Position numbers and translations under genes: made by a program
Assembly (NCBI RefSeq): GCF_016863615.1
Contig: NZ_BOPF01000010.1
Location: 1 to 64,000 of the forward strand
Direction of reading: 5' to 3'
Origin: Virgisporangium aliadipatigenens
GTDB lineage: Bacteria; Actinomycetota; Actinomycetes; Mycobacteriales; Micromonosporaceae
Length of the DNA: 64,000 nucleotides
Shown here: in pieces, positions 24,780 through 33,314 of the stretch
Layout of the letters: every line of letters starts with the position of its first letter
Position numbering within the stretch: position 1 is the stretch's first letter
The notes under the pieces: model-generated
Told to the model about the DNA's origin: nothing
The model's database searches: none
What the model saw: the letters and a program-made list of their open reading frames with translations, nothing else

Positions 24780-25883
24780 ATGAAGCATTATGTGAAGGCC
24801 CTGCTCGCCGTGTTCGTCATGCTCGCGGCGGGACTGCTGATCGCCGCGCCGGCCCGCACGGCGCCCACCGACCCCGTGCGGATCGTGCCGCTCGGGGACT
24901 CCATCACCGGGTCACCGGGCTGCTGGCGGGCCCTTTTGTGGAACCGCCTCCAGTCGGCCGGGTACACCGGAGCGGACTTCGTCGGCACCCTGCCGCCCCA
25001 GGGCTGCGGCGTCGCCCACGACGGCGACAACGAGGGGCACGGCGGCTACCTCGCCACGAACATCGCCAACCAGAACCTGCTCCCCGGCTGGCTCTCCGCC
25101 ACCGACCCCGACGTCGTGCTCATGCACCTCGGCACGAACGACGTCTGGAGCAACATCGCGCCGGCCGCGATCCTGAGCGCGTTCACCACGCTGGTGAACC
25201 AGATGCGGGCCGCCAATCCCGACATGCGCGTCCTCGTCGCGCAGATCATTCCGATGAACCCGGCCACGTGTGCGGAGTGCGGCGCGCGCACGGTGGCGTT
25301 CAACGCGGCGATCCCGGCGTGGGCGGCGGGGCTGTCCACCGCGCGGTCCCCGATCGTGGTCGTCGACCAGTGGAGCGGGTTCAGCACCGCCACGGACACC
25401 TACGACGGCGTCCACCCGAACGCGTCCGGCGACCAGAAGATGTCGGACAGGTGGTACCCGCCGCTGCGGACGGTGCTGGACGGCGGGCTCCCGTCGGCGT
25501 CGCCCAGCGCGTCGCGCAGCCCCTCGGCCACGCCGTCGGCGTCGCGTTCGGCCTCGGCCTCGCCGACCGGCTCGCCGGCGACGGGTGGCTGCGCGGCGGA
25601 GTTCACGGTGGTCGGGTCGTGGCCGGGCGGCTTCCAGGGCGAGATCGCGGTGCGCAACCCGGGAACGGCGGCGCTGCGCGGCTGGACCGTGACGTTCCGC
25701 CTGCCGAGCGGGGTGACGGTGACCCAGACCTGGAACGCCCGGCTCACCCAGTCGGGTCAGGACGTGACGGCGTCCAATGTGGACTGGAACGGCGCCGTGC
25801 CGGCGGGCGGGGCGACGACCTTCGGCCTGCTCGGCAACGGCACGCCGGGCGCGGCGCCCGCGGTGACCTGCCGCGCCGGCTGA
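24780..25883 (+). CDS. SGNH-type carbohydrate esterase (CE3-like) with CBM2
   Basis: The 367-residue secreted hydrolase has a signal peptide of about 28 residues. SGNH blocks are PLGDSITGSPGCWRALLW (nucleophile Ser in GDS), GHGGYLATNI (block II Gly), HLGTNDVWSN (block III Asn) and YDGVHPNASG (Asp/His pair). The spacing and the GDSITGSPG motif are typical of CE3 acetylxylan esterases. A Ser/Ala/Pro linker follows from about residue 235, then a CBM2 (CAAEFTVVGSWPGGFQGEIA, ending AAPAVTCRAG). It would deacetylate xylan outside the cell, complementing the LPMO. GGAAGG lies upstream of ATG 24780. Confidence 0.92.
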   Translation: MKHYVKALLAVFVMLAAGLLIAAPARTAPTDPVRIVPLGDSITGSPGCWRALLWNRLQSAGYTGADFVGTLPPQGCGVAHDGDNEGHGGYLATNIANQNLLPGWLSATDPDVVLMHLGTNDVWSNIAPAAILSAFTTLVNQMRAANPDMRVLVAQIIPMNPATCAECGARTVAFNAAIPAWAAGLSTARSPIVVVDQWSGFSTATDTYDGVHPNASGDQKMSDRWYPPLRTVLDGGLPSASPSASRSPSATPSASRSASASPTGSPATGGCAAEFTVVGSWPGGFQGEIAVRNPGTAALRGWTVTFRLPSGVTVTQTWNARLTQSGQDVTASNVDWNGAVPAGGATTFGLLGNGTPGAAPAVTCRAG

Positions 25884-25891
25884 AGATCCTT

Positions 25892-25938
25892 GCGCCTCCT
25901 GTGACACCTCCACCGGCGTGTCGCGTCACAGGAGGCGC
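25892..25938. terminator. Bidirectional hairpin between convergent genes
   Basis: Perfect 14-base arms, GCGCCTCCTGTGAC and GTCACAGGAGGCGC, occupy most of the 65-base gap between the convergent esterase and DUF1445 gene ends. There is no clear T-run. A shared terminator is the likely function. Confidence 0.6.
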
Positions 25939-25948
25939 GATCATGAGG

Positions 25949-26722
25949 TCAGGCGGCGTACGCGGCGTCGCGGACGTCCGTGACCAGCATGTGCCCGGGC
26001 GCGTGGCTTATCGCGAACGCGGGCTTCGACGCCATCACCGCCGCCTGGGGCGTCACGCCGCAGGCCCAGAAGACCGGCACGTCGCTGTCCTCCACGGTCA
26101 CGGCGTCGCCGAAGTCCGGCCGCGACAGGTCGGTGATCCCCAGCGCGGCCGGGTCGCCGATGTGCACCGGCGCGCCGTGCACCGCCGGGAAGCGGCCGCT
26201 GACCAGGACGGCGGTCGGCACGAGCGGGGCGGGGACCGGCCGCATCGACACCACCATCGGCCCGGCGAGCCGTCCCGCGGGTCGGCACGCGACCGACGTG
26301 CGGTACATCGGGACGTTCCGGCCCTCCTCCAGGTGACGCACGGGGACGCCGGCGTCGAGGAGCGCGCGTTCGAAGGTGAAGCTGCAGCCGATCAGCACCG
26401 CCACCAGGTCGTCGCGCCAGTAGGCGGTCGCGTCGCCGACCTCCGCGACGCACTCGCCGTGTTCCCAGATCCGGTAGGCGGGCAGGTCGGTGCGCAGGTC
26501 CGCCCCGGGCGCGAGGACCGTGGTCGGTGCGCCCACCTCGCTCACGTCGAGGACGGGGCAGGGGCGTGGGTTGCGCTGCGCGAAGAGCAGCAGATCATAA
26601 GCGAGGTCCCGGGGAACGGCGATGAGGTTGGCCTGCGCGTAGCCCGGAGCCCATCCCGCGGTGGGCCGGCGCTCGCCGGCGCGGAATCGGGCCCGTGCCG
26701 CGGCCGGTTCTGACACGGTCAT
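25949..26722 (-). CDS. DUF1445 (YcsI-family) putative hydro-lyase
   Basis: The 257-residue protein has the family blocks [54 protein letters not shown]-like ([20 protein letters not shown]), [19 protein letters not shown]-like and [19 protein letters not shown] eukaryotic relative is D-glutamate cyclase, which makes 5-oxo-D-proline. Bacterial members are annotated as putative hydro-lyases. It diverges from pxpBCA, whose products hydrolyse 5-oxoproline, across a 95-base region with a palindrome (26737-26753). A shared 5-oxoproline or D-glutamate pathway and shared control are reasonable inferences. Confidence 0.88.
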   Translation of the reverse strand: MTVSEPAAARARFRAGERRPTAGWAPGYAQANLIAVPRDLAYDLLLFAQRNPRPCPVLDVSEVGAPTTVLAPGADLRTDLPAYRIWEHGECVAEVGDATAYWRDDLVAVLIGCSFTFERALLDAGVPVRHLEEGRNVPMYRTSVACRPAGRLAGPMVVSMRPVPAPLVPTAVLVSGRFPAVHGAPVHIGDPAALGITDLSRPDFGDAVTVEDSDVPVFWACGVTPQAAVMASKPAFAISHAPGHMLVTDVRDAAYAA

Positions 26723-26736
26723 GTGCTTGAATGTAA

Positions 26737-26753
26737 GGATTGTTGAACGATCC
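26737..26753. promoter_or_regulatory. Candidate operator between DUF1445 and pxpBCA
   Basis: GGATTGTTGAACGATCC is an odd palindrome: GGAT, GTT / AAC, ATCC match on both sides. It lies in the divergent promoter region. The TTGTTGAAC core resembles sites of GntR-family repressors, but no GntR gene is in the neighbourhood. Confidence 0.5.
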
Positions 26754-26817
26754 GGCAATCCCTTGACGTCATCTGCCGATTCGGGGATGGTTCGTTCACA
26801 CGGCTGAGAGGTGGCTG

Positions 26818-27438
26818 ATGAAACGGCGGGTGGTGCGCGTAGGGCCCTCCGCGGTGCTCCTCGACGTGGCCCCGGAGCGGGTACCCGCCTGGTACGCCTG
26901 GCTCCTCGCGCGGCGCGACGCGGGGGAGTTCGCGGCGCTCGACGTGGTGCCCGCGGCGCGGACCGTGCTCCTGGACCGGGTCGACGAACCCGAACGGCTG
27001 GTGCGGCTGCTGCGCGGCTGCCCACCGCCGCCGGACGTCGACGAGCACACCGGGGGACTGGTCACCGTGCCGACCGTCTACGACGGCGAAGACCTCGACG
27101 ACGTGGCCGAACGCTGGGGCATGTCGCGCGAGGCGGCCGTGCGCCGGCACACCGGGATCGAGTTCCGGGCGGCGTTCTGCGGGTTCGCGCCCGGGTTCGC
27201 CTACCTGACCGGGCTGCCGGCCGAGCTGCACGTGCCCCGGCGGGACGAACCGCGCACCAGGGTGCCCGCGGGCTCGGTGGCCCTGGCGGGGGAGTACGCG
27301 GCCGTCTACCCGGCCGCGTCGCCCGGCGGGTGGCGGCTGATCGGGCGCACCTCGCTGACGCTGTTCGACCTCGACGGGACGCCGCCGGCGACGCTGACGC
27401 CCGGGACGCGTGTGCGGTTCGCGGCGGTGTCGTCATGA
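26818..27438 (+). CDS. pxpB: 5-oxoprolinase subunit PxpB (KipI-like)
   Basis: The 206-residue protein is the small subunit of ATP-dependent 5-oxoprolinase, which with PxpC and PxpA opens 5-oxoproline to glutamate. Family marks include [11 protein letters not shown] at the N-terminus, [20 protein letters not shown], and the strongly conserved [50 protein letters not shown]. It is the first gene of pxpBCA. Its stop originally probably overlapped the pxpC start (ATGA); a 17-base tandem duplication now separates them. Confidence 0.93.
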   Translation: MKRRVVRVGPSAVLLDVAPERVPAWYAWLLARRDAGEFAALDVVPAARTVLLDRVDEPERLVRLLRGCPPPPDVDEHTGGLVTVPTVYDGEDLDDVAERWGMSREAAVRRHTGIEFRAAFCGFAPGFAYLTGLPAELHVPRRDEPRTRVPAGSVALAGEYAAVYPAASPGGWRLIGRTSLTLFDLDGTPPATLTPGTRVRFAAVSS

Positions 27439-27457
27439 TCGCGGTGTCGTCATGATC
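27424..27457. repeat. Perfect 17-base tandem duplication at the pxpB/pxpC junction
   Basis: GCGGTGTCGTCATGATC occurs twice head to tail (27424-27440 and 27441-27457). Each copy has the ATGA of a stop/start overlap. The pxpB stop uses the first copy and the pxpC start uses the second. Confidence 0.9.
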
Positions 27458-28297
27458 ACTGTGCGGCGGGCCGGTGCGCTGACGACCGTGCAGGACCTCG
27501 GCCGGCCGGGTTGGGCGCACCTCGGCATCCCGGCCGCGGGAGCGGTCGACCCGCCGGCCCTCGCGCTGGCCAACCGGCTGGTGGGCAACCCGCCCGAGGC
27601 GGCCGGACTGGAGATCACCGTCACCGGGTGCGCCCTGCGCTTCGAACGGGCCGCCGTGGTGGCCGTGACGGGGGCCGTTCCGACGCGGGTGCGCGGCGGG
27701 GACTTCGGGGTGCCGTTCGTCGTTCCCGCGCGGGGGCTGCTGGAGATCGGCCCGGCCGGCACGGGGGTGCGCACCTACCTGGCCGTGGCGGGTGGGCTCG
27801 ACGTGCCGCCCACGCTCGGCAGCCGCGCGACGGACACGCTGTCGGGGCTCGGGCCCGCGCCGCTGCGCGACGGCGACGTGCTGCCGGTCGGCCCGGCGAG
27901 TGGCGAACCGGCGCCGGTGTGGTTCTCCGTGCCGGCCGCCGTCACCCGGCCAGTCGCGCTGCGGCTCTGGCCCGGCCCGCGGGTCGACTGGTTCGCGGCG
28001 CCGGAGGCGATCTTCGCGGCGGAGTACGCGGTGTCGCCGCGTTCCAACCGGGTCGCCGCGCGCCTCACCGGGCCCGCGCTGGAACGCCGGACCGGCGGCG
28101 AACTCGCCAGCGAAGGACTCGTGCTCGGCGCGGTGCAGGTGCCGGCGGCCGGGGAGCCGCTGGTGTTTCTCGCCGACCATCCCACCACCGGGGGGTATCC
28201 GGTGATCGGGGTCGTGGATCCCGCCGACCTGCCGGCGCTGGCGCAGAGCCGCCCGGGCACACCCGTCAGATTCCTCCGGGAGGGCGCATGGACCTGA
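27452..28297 (+). CDS. pxpC: 5-oxoprolinase subunit PxpC (KipA-like)
   Basis: The 281-residue biotin-dependent-carboxyltransferase-like subunit has the family start TVQDLGRPGWAHLGIPAAGA, then LEITVTGCALRF, ARTYLAVAGGLDVPPTLGSR-like and FLADHPTTGGYPVIGVV. ATG 27452 is in frame with the conserved MITVRRAGALTTVQDLG; the upstream ATG at 27435 reads into a six-codon dead end because the intervening duplication is 17 bases. The 3' end overlaps the pxpA start by 10 bases, indicating translational coupling. Confidence 0.92.
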   Translation: MITVRRAGALTTVQDLGRPGWAHLGIPAAGAVDPPALALANRLVGNPPEAAGLEITVTGCALRFERAAVVAVTGAVPTRVRGGDFGVPFVVPARGLLEIGPAGTGVRTYLAVAGGLDVPPTLGSRATDTLSGLGPAPLRDGDVLPVGPASGEPAPVWFSVPAAVTRPVALRLWPGPRVDWFAAPEAIFAAEYAVSPRSNRVAARLTGPALERRTGGELASEGLVLGAVQVPAAGEPLVFLADHPTTGGYPVIGVVDPADLPALAQSRPGTPVRFLREGAWT

Positions 28298-29040
28298 ACG
28301 CCGACCTCGGTGAGGGCTTCGGCCAGTGGCGCCTGACCGAGGACGATGCCCTGCTCGACGTCGTCACCAGCGCGAACGTCGCCTGCGGGTTCCACGCCGG
28401 GGATCCGCTGACGATGCGGCGGGTGTGCGCCTCGGCGGCCGCCCGGGGAGTGGCGGTGGGGGCGCAGGTGTCCTATCGGGACCTGGCCGGGTTCGGCCGG
28501 CGGTACATCGCCTACGAACGCGCCGAACTGACGGCCGACGTCCTGTACCAGCTCGCCGCGCTCGACGGCATCGCCCGCGCCGCCGGCACCCGGGTCGCCT
28601 ACGTCAAGCCGCACGGCGCCCTCTACCACGCCGCCGCCGCGGAACCCGCCCAGGCGAACGCCGTCCTCGACGCCGTCCGCGACTACGACCCCACCCTGGC
28701 GCTGCTCACCCTCCCCGGCTCCCGACTCGCGAAGGCCGCCGCCGAGGCCGGCACGCGCGTGGTGGCGGAGGCCTTTCTCGACCGGGCCTACACCCGGGAA
28801 GGCGGCCTCGTACCCCGCACCCAGGAGGGCGCCGTGATCCACGACGCGCGGGTGGTGACGGCACGAGCGGTGCGCCTGGCCAGGGAGGGCGTCGTGGAGG
28901 CGGCGGACGGCACGGTGGTCGAGGTGCACGCCGAGTCGATGTGCGTCCACGGCGACACACCTGCTGCGGTGGACCTCGCCCGCCAGGTTCGCGAGGCCCT
29001 GGTCGACGCCGGCGTGGAGGTGGCCCCCTTCGCGGCATGA
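28288..29040 (+). CDS. pxpA: 5-oxoprolinase subunit PxpA (LamB/YcsF)
   Basis: The 250-residue subunit shows the LamB/YcsF hallmarks MDLNADLGEGFGQW, TSANVACGFHAGDPLTMRR, VGAQVSYRDLAGFGRRY, RVAYVKPHGALYH and VVAEAFLDRAYTREGGLVPR, and ends near the conserved HAESMCVHGDTPAAVDLARQ. It completes pxpBCA for ATP-dependent hydrolysis of 5-oxoproline to glutamate in the cytoplasm. ATG 28288 lies within the end of pxpC with AGGG just upstream. A dispersed repeat follows the stop. Confidence 0.94.
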   Translation: MDLNADLGEGFGQWRLTEDDALLDVVTSANVACGFHAGDPLTMRRVCASAAARGVAVGAQVSYRDLAGFGRRYIAYERAELTADVLYQLAALDGIARAAGTRVAYVKPHGALYHAAAAEPAQANAVLDAVRDYDPTLALLTLPGSRLAKAAAEAGTRVVAEAFLDRAYTREGGLVPRTQEGAVIHDARVVTARAVRLAREGVVEAADGTVVEVHAESMCVHGDTPAAVDLARQVREALVDAGVEVAPFAA

Positions 29041-29060
29041 CCGGGGAGCGGGCCAAGAAA

Positions 29061-29237
29061 CCTAGCCTCCTAGGACGCGAAGTCCCACCGCGGACGTGTC
29101 ACGGTCCGCACGACCCGGCGCCCCTGCTGCACGCGAACGCGGAAGCGGAGCGGCCGACGACGCGAAGCGAGTCGGCCGGGAGCGTTCGCCCCCTCTTGAA
29201 CTACGGTCGCGCCCCAGACGCGGGTGCGACATGAAGC
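29061..29237 (+). repeat. Intergenic hairpin repeat, copy B (longest copy)
   Basis: The element fills most of the 298-base gap between pxpA and tex. It starts with CCTAGCCTCCTAGGA (a CCTAG/CTAGG hairpin), has a nested hairpin with outer arms GCGAACGC (29133) / GCGTTCGC (29182) and inner arms CGGCCGAC (29151) / GTCGGCCG (29171), and ends in GTGCGACATGAAGC (29224-29237). The middle matches copies A and C; the two ends match copy D at 37.3 kb. No ORF is supported. A near copy of the end, GTGCGACATAAAAA, recurs about 50 bases later. Confidence 0.65.
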
Positions 29238-29338
29238 TTTTAGAAAAAGACGGCGACGCGCCGATACCCCCGCGGTGCGACATAAAAATAGCCGCACCGG
29301 CAGAATGTCCCCGGTACGGCGAGCGAAGGAGCACTGAC

Positions 29339-31858
29339 GTGACGGTCCCCATCCCCCAGCGGATCGCCGAGGAGCTGGGCGTACGCCCCGGTCAGGTCGA
29401 GTCCGCCGTCGGGCTGCTCGACGGTGGAGCGACGGTGCCGTTCATCGCGCGGTACCGCAAGGAGGTGACCGGCGCGCTCGACGACGCCCAGCTGCGCACC
29501 CTCGAGGAACGCCTGCGCTACCTGCGCGAGCTGGAGGAACGCCGCTCCGCGATCCTCGAGTCGATCGACTCCCAGGGCAAGCTCGACGACGCCCTGCGCG
29601 CGCAGATCATGGAGGCCGACTCGAAGGCCCGGCTGGAGGACATCTACCTCCCGTACAAGCCGAAGCGGCGCACCAAGGCGCAGATCGCGCGCGAGGCGGG
29701 CCTCGAACCGCTCGCCGACGCGCTGCTGGGCGACCCGACATTGGACCCGACGGCCACCGCCGCCCCGTACGTCGACGCGGAGAAGGGCGTGCCCGAGGTG
29801 CAGAACGCCCTCGACGGCGCGCGGGCCATCCTGGTCGAACGCTTCGCCGAGGACGCCGACCTCATCGGCGCGCTGCGCGAGACGATGTGGGAACGCGGCA
29901 CCGTCGCGTCGACCGTGCGCGAGGGCAAGGAGGAGGCCGGGGCGAAGTTCTCGGACTACTTCGCGTTCAGCGAGCCGTTCACGAAGCTGCCGTCGCACCG
30001 GGTCCTGGCGCTGTTCCGCGGCGAGAAGGAGGAGATCCTCGACCTCTCGCTGAACCCCGATGTCGAGGACGCCCCGTCGCCGTCCGTCTACGAACAGCGC
30101 ATCGCCGCGCGATTCGGGATCCGCGACGACCAGCGGCCCGCCGACAAGTGGCTCAACGACACCGTCCGGTGGGCGTGGCGCACGCGCATCCTCGTGCATC
30201 TCGGCATCGACCTGCGGATGCGCCTGTGGCAGGCGGCCGAGGAGGAGGCCGTGAAGGTGTTCGCGGCCAACCTGCGGGACCTGCTCCTGGCGGCCCCGGC
30301 CGGCACCCGCACGACGATGGGCCTCGACCCGGGCTTCCGCACCGGCGTGAAGGTGGCCGTCGTGGACGCGACCGGGAAGGTCGTCGCGACGCACACGATC
30401 TACCCGCACGTGCCGCAGAACAAGTGGGACGAGTCGATCCACATCCTGGCCGCGCTCGCCAAGGCGCACAGCGTCGACCTGATCGCGATCGGCAACGGCA
30501 CCGCCTCCCGGGAGACCGACAGGCTCGCCGCCGACCTGATCAAGCGCCACCCGGAGCTCAACCTCACGAAGATCGTGGTCTCCGAGGCCGGCGCCTCCGT
30601 CTACTCGGCCTCCGCCTACGCCTCCCAGGAACTGCCCGAGCTCGACGTGTCGCTGCGCGGCGCGGTGAGCATCGCGCGCCGGCTCCAGGACCCACTCGCC
30701 GAGCTCGTGAAGATCGACCCGAAGTCCATCGGCGTCGGCCAGTACCAGCACGACCTCGCCGAGGGGAAGCTGTCGCGCAGCCTCGACGCCGTCGTGGAGG
30801 ACTGCGTCAACGGCGTCGGCGTCGACCTCAACACCGCCTCGGTGCCGCTGCTGACCCGCGTCTCCGGCATCGGTTCCGGCCTCGCCGCGAACATCGTCGC
30901 GCACCGCGACGCCAACGGGCCGTTCCGGTCGCGGGCCGCGCTCAAGGAGGTGCCGCGGCTCGGGCCGAAGGCGTTCGAGCAGTGCGCGGGCTTCCTGCGC
31001 ATCCCCGGCGGGGACGACCCGCTGGACGCGTCGAGCGTGCACCCGGAGGCTTACCCGGTCGTGCGGCGGATGCTCGCCGAGGCCGGCACCGAGCTGAAGG
31101 AGCTGATCGGCAACCGGGCGGTGCTGCGCACGCTGAAGCCGGAGAAGTTCGTCGACGACACGTTCGGGCTGCCGACCGTCACCGACATCCTGTCCGAGCT
31201 GGAGAAGCCGGGGCGGGACCCGCGGCCGGCGTTCAAGACGGCGACGTTCGCCGACGGGGTGGAGAAGCTGAGCGACCTCGCCTCGGGGATGGTGCTCGAG
31301 GGCGTCGTCACCAACGTGGCCGCGTTCGGGGCGTTCGTCGACATCGGCGTCCACCAGGACGGGCTGGTCCACGTCTCGGCGATGTCGCGGACGTTCGTCA
31401 AGGACCCGCGCGACGTGGTCAAGCCGGGTGACATCGTCAAGGTCAAGGTCCTCGAGGTGGACATCCCGCGCAAGCGGATCTCCCTCACCCTCCGTCTCGA
31501 GGAAGAAGCTTCCGGGGGAACGGCGCAGCCAGGTGCGCGCTCTCGTGGCGGCGACCGCGGCTCCGGGCAGCCGGGTGGTCAGCGCGGCGGCGGTGGTCAG
31601 CGCGGCGATGGCGGTCAGCGCGGCGGCGGTGGTGGGCCGCGCGGCGAGCGTTCCGGCGGCGGGGGTCGCCCGGGTGGCGGCCAGCGCTCCGGCGGGAGCC
31701 AGCGCACCGGCGGTGGCGGCGACCGGCGCGGCGGCGGTGGTTCGTCGGGCGGCGGCTCGTTCGGCAACGACGCGATGGCCGAGGCCCTGCGCCGGGCCGG
31801 GCTCGCCGGCGGTGGCGACCAGGGCAGCGGCGGCGGTCGGGACGGCCGCCGGCGGTAG
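29339..31858 (+). CDS. tex: Tex-family transcription accessory RNA-binding protein
   Basis: The 839-residue cytoplasmic protein has the Tex domain order: N-terminal helical part ([20 protein letters not shown]), the YqgF/RuvX-like nuclease fold ([20 protein letters not shown]), helix-hairpin-helix repeats ([20 protein letters not shown]), and a C-terminal S1 domain ([20 protein letters not shown]...[12 protein letters not shown]). Tex/Spt6-like proteins act on transcription elongation complexes and RNA. The last 85 residues are an Arg-Gly-Gly tail that likely binds RNA. GTG 29339 is preceded by GAAGGAG at 8 bases. The gene stands alone after the copy B repeat. Confidence 0.95.
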   Translation: MTVPIPQRIAEELGVRPGQVESAVGLLDGGATVPFIARYRKEVTGALDDAQLRTLEERLRYLRELEERRSAILESIDSQGKLDDALRAQIMEADSKARLEDIYLPYKPKRRTKAQIAREAGLEPLADALLGDPTLDPTATAAPYVDAEKGVPEVQNALDGARAILVERFAEDADLIGALRETMWERGTVASTVREGKEEAGAKFSDYFAFSEPFTKLPSHRVLALFRGEKEEILDLSLNPDVEDAPSPSVYEQRIAARFGIRDDQRPADKWLNDTVRWAWRTRILVHLGIDLRMRLWQAAEEEAVKVFAANLRDLLLAAPAGTRTTMGLDPGFRTGVKVAVVDATGKVVATHTIYPHVPQNKWDESIHILAALAKAHSVDLIAIGNGTASRETDRLAADLIKRHPELNLTKIVVSEAGASVYSASAYASQELPELDVSLRGAVSIARRLQDPLAELVKIDPKSIGVGQYQHDLAEGKLSRSLDAVVEDCVNGVGVDLNTASVPLLTRVSGIGSGLAANIVAHRDANGPFRSRAALKEVPRLGPKAFEQCAGFLRIPGGDDPLDASSVHPEAYPVVRRMLAEAGTELKELIGNRAVLRTLKPEKFVDDTFGLPTVTDILSELEKPGRDPRPAFKTATFADGVEKLSDLASGMVLEGVVTNVAAFGAFVDIGVHQDGLVHVSAMSRTFVKDPRDVVKPGDIVKVKVLEVDIPRKRISLTLRLEEEASGGTAQPGARSRGGDRGSGQPGGQRGGGGQRGDGGQRGGGGGPRGERSGGGGRPGGGQRSGGSQRTGGGGDRRGGGGSSGGGSFGNDAMAEALRRAGLAGGGDQGSGGGRDGRRR

Positions 31859-31933
31859 GCCGCGGGTTCCACGTTCCGCGGGGTTCCGTTCGGGTAGGCG
31901 GTAGGTATCCGTTCAGCCCGAAAGGAACCGGTC

Positions 31934-32485
31934 ATGACCATTGCAGGTCGTAAAGTCGCCTTCCTTGTCAGCAAGGAGGGGATCGAACAGGTCGAGCTCA
32001 CGGAGCCGTGGAAGGCCGTCGAGGAAGCGGGCGGCACGCCACAACTGATCTCGCCGGAGGCCGGAACGGTCCAGGGGTTCAACCACCTGGACCCGGCGGA
32101 CACGTTCCCCGTGGACGTGACCGCGGCCGACGCCGACCCGAACGCCTACCACGCGCTCGTGCTCCCCGGCGGCGTCGCCAACGGCGACCTGCTGCGCTGG
32201 CAGGATTCCGCCCGGCAGTTCGTGCGCGGGTTCCTCGCCACGGGGCGGCCGGTCGCCGTCATCTGCCACGGCGGCTGGATCCTGATCGACGTGGACGGCG
32301 TGCGCGGCCGCCGCCTCACGTCGTGGCCCAGCATGGCCGTGGACTTCCGCAACGCCGGCGCCGAGTGGGTCGACGAACAGCTCGTCGTCGACAACGCGGG
32401 CGGCCACCCGTTGATCAGCAGCCGCAAGCCGGACGACCTCCCGGCGTTCTGCCAGGAGCTGGTGGCCCAGGTCGGCAAGGACTGA
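31934..32485 (+). CDS. DJ-1/PfpI-family protein
   Basis: The 183-residue protein has the PfpI fold signatures KVAFLVSKEGIEQVELTEPW near the start, YHALVLPGGVANGDLLRW with the usual catalytic-side Glu region, and the nucleophile elbow VAVICHGGWILI. Family members act as deglycases, glyoxalases, chaperones or peptidases; the specific activity cannot be read. Spacing to tex is 75 bases, and the upstream GAAAGGA gives a ribosome site. It converges with the HAD hydrolase gene (21-base gap). Confidence 0.9.
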   Translation: MTIAGRKVAFLVSKEGIEQVELTEPWKAVEEAGGTPQLISPEAGTVQGFNHLDPADTFPVDVTAADADPNAYHALVLPGGVANGDLLRWQDSARQFVRGFLATGRPVAVICHGGWILIDVDGVRGRRLTSWPSMAVDFRNAGAEWVDEQLVVDNAGGHPLISSRKPDDLPAFCQELVAQVGKD

Positions 32486-32506
32486 GCCCGGTCCGCTCTC
32501 CGGTCC

Positions 32507-33253
32507 TCAGCCGGACGGCGACGAGAGCAGCAACTCGGCGGCGGTGGCGAACGAGTCGGCCACCGCCGTCGCCGTCGGCGAGTCCGGGGCGTCGGCGTAC
32601 TCGCCGGTGGTGACGCGGATCGAACGGGCCCCCGCGGCGACGGCGATCGCCACGTCCTTGCCCGGCCGGTCGCCGACCACGACGAGCTCCTCGACGGGAC
32701 AGCCGATCAGCTCCGCCGCGTGACGCAGCCCGCTGGGGTGCGGCTTACGGGACGGCCGCCCGCCCAGCTCGTCGGTGATGACGATCGCGTCGAACGCCTC
32801 GGTGAGCCCGGCCGCCGCCAGCTTCGCCCGCTGCAACACGGGCGAACCGTCGGTGAGGCACACCAGCGGGTAACGCCCGCGCAGCGCGACGAGCGCCTCC
32901 CGGGTGCCCGGGTACAGCGGCAGCACGGTCGGCTGGTACGCCACGAACGCCGCGAGCAGCCGGGGAAGCACCGCCGCGACGGCCTCCCGCGGGATGCCGC
33001 ACGACGTGAGCGCCCGGTCGATGGTGCCGCCCCGGTCGGAACCGGCGTGCAGCTGCGTCCGCAGCGCGGTGGTGATCGCCGCGGCGTTGAGCCCGCTCGC
33101 GGCGGCCGCCTCGCCCACGGCGGCAGCGGCGCCGTCGAGGTACGAGACGTGCGGGTAGAGCGTGTCGTCGAGATCGATCACGACCCCTGCCGGGGGAGGT
33201 CCCGGCAGGCCACGACGCTGCCGGGTGGCCGTTTCGGTGGTCACGGTCCACAT
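32507..33253 (-). CDS. HAD-superfamily hydrolase
   Basis: The 248-residue phosphatase-like protein has motif I VVIDLDDTLYP, motif II LVCLTDGSP, motif III Lys in GGRPSRKPHPSGLRHA and motif IV VVVGDRPGKDVAIAVAAG. The helical cap between motifs I and II is of the C1 type. It would hydrolyse a small phosphorylated metabolite; the substrate is unknown. No close operon partner: the next gene on the same strand begins 62 bases upstream as its neighbour's 3' end. Confidence 0.88.
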   Translation of the reverse strand: MWTVTTETATRQRRGLPGPPPAGVVIDLDDTLYPHVSYLDGAAAAVGEAAAASGLNAAAITTALRTQLHAGSDRGGTIDRALTSCGIPREAVAAVLPRLLAAFVAYQPTVLPLYPGTREALVALRGRYPLVCLTDGSPVLQRAKLAAAGLTEAFDAIVITDELGGRPSRKPHPSGLRHAAELIGCPVEELVVVGDRPGKDVAIAVAAGARSIRVTTGEYADAPDSPTATAVADSFATAAELLLSSPSG

Positions 33254-33314
33254 GGTGCCAGCCCCGTGGGCCGTGGGACACCGAACGCGCCCATTCCCGA
33301 AGCGTGGAATCTGC

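Noticed and set aside
31500-31858. Repetitive DNA at the end of tex as a separate repeat element
   Set aside because: The repetition encodes the in-frame Arg-Gly-Gly tail of Tex and needs no other explanation.
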